This document shows positions 63,994 to 64,000 of a stretch of DNA of 64,000 bases, one piece after another. Origin of the DNA: Lentisalinibacter sp964427415 (GTDB taxonomy: Bacteria; Pseudomonadota; Gammaproteobacteria; Steroidobacterales; Woeseiaceae); assembly GCA_964427415.1 (NCBI GenBank), contig CAYRUH010000013.1, positions 14,918 through 78,917 on the forward strand. The letters are read 5' to 3'. The notes below the pieces were generated by a model, which made no database searches, had not been told where the DNA came from, and saw nothing but the letters and a program-made list of their open reading frames with translations. Within the stretch, counting starts at the first letter, position 1; every line of letters begins with the position of its first letter. A program made the position numbers and the translations under genes.

Positions 63994-64000
63994 CCGGCAG

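Overview
The window is a GC-rich stretch (about two thirds G+C by eye) of a gammaproteobacterial chromosome, densely packed with housekeeping genes. The evidence for the lineage is the lipoprotein/LPS export pair Lnt and LptE, the ubiquinone genes coq7, ubiH and ubiI, a Vfr/Crp-type regulator, the zapA-6S RNA-ygfA order, and the gcvT-H-PA-PB operon. A fused ATP sulfurylase/APS kinase and the high GC suggest a Chromatiales/Ectothiorhodospiraceae-like organism; this assignment is inference. I see no prophage, insertion sequence, CRISPR array or rRNA. One 100-N scaffold gap (29947-30046) is flanked by an exact 55-bp duplication and is probably an assembly artefact.

Layout. 1-8.4 kb: end of an MFS transporter, ssb, sat/cysC, then the conserved run miaB-phoH-ybeY-corC-lnt. 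8.4-12.6 kb: leuS-lptE, a small HExxH protein and a membrane protein. 12.6-15.2 kb (minus): an S9 peptidase and hisI. 15.4-18.5 kb: cysS-sufE-yidD and a membrane/helical-repeat protein, ending against a minus-strand merC. 19.1-29.5 kb: trm112-like, holA, nadD, rsfS, rlmH, maf, rng, yhdP, tldD. 29.6-38.1 kb: two small ORFs around the gap, an ExeA-type ATPase fused to an FHA domain, purEK, pmbA, a YihY protein, a BtuF-like protein, purC. 38.3-43.2 kb: djlA-like, rpe, vfr-like, coq7, a DUF481 protein, rplM-rpsI and tRNA-Gln(CUG). 43.3-46.9 kb: rpiA, a lysine-rich histone H1-like protein with 90-bp tandem repeats, ygfA, 6S RNA, zapA, a ZapB-like coiled coil, ygfB. 47-53.2 kb: pepP-ubiH-ubiI, then a 7TM/inactive-transglutaminase protein with an ATP-grasp partner. 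53.3-54.7 kb: phhA divergent from an Lrp-type regulator. 54.7-59.6 kb: a tandem glycine riboswitch followed by gcvT, gcvH, gcvPA, a 50-codon ORF that looks like the N-terminus of thiol peroxidase, and gcvPB. 59.7-64 kb: a double-module DEG7/NMA111-type HtrA protease, an M23 peptidase and a YpsA-like protein.

How it fits together. One-carbon and glycine metabolism recurs (glycine cleavage, 5-formyl-THF cycloligase, purC/E/K, phenylalanine hydroxylase), as does ribosome and RNA maturation (miaB, ybeY, phoH, rsfS, rlmH, rng, rplM/rpsI, 6S RNA). Envelope biogenesis and quality control form a third theme (lnt, lptE, yhdP, yidD, DEG7-like protease, M23 peptidase). The less ordinary parts are the DEG7-like protease with its M23 neighbour, the tpx remnant in the glycine operon, the ExeA-FHA fusion, the 7TM/ATP-grasp pair without its usual protease partner, and the repeat-expanded H1-like protein.
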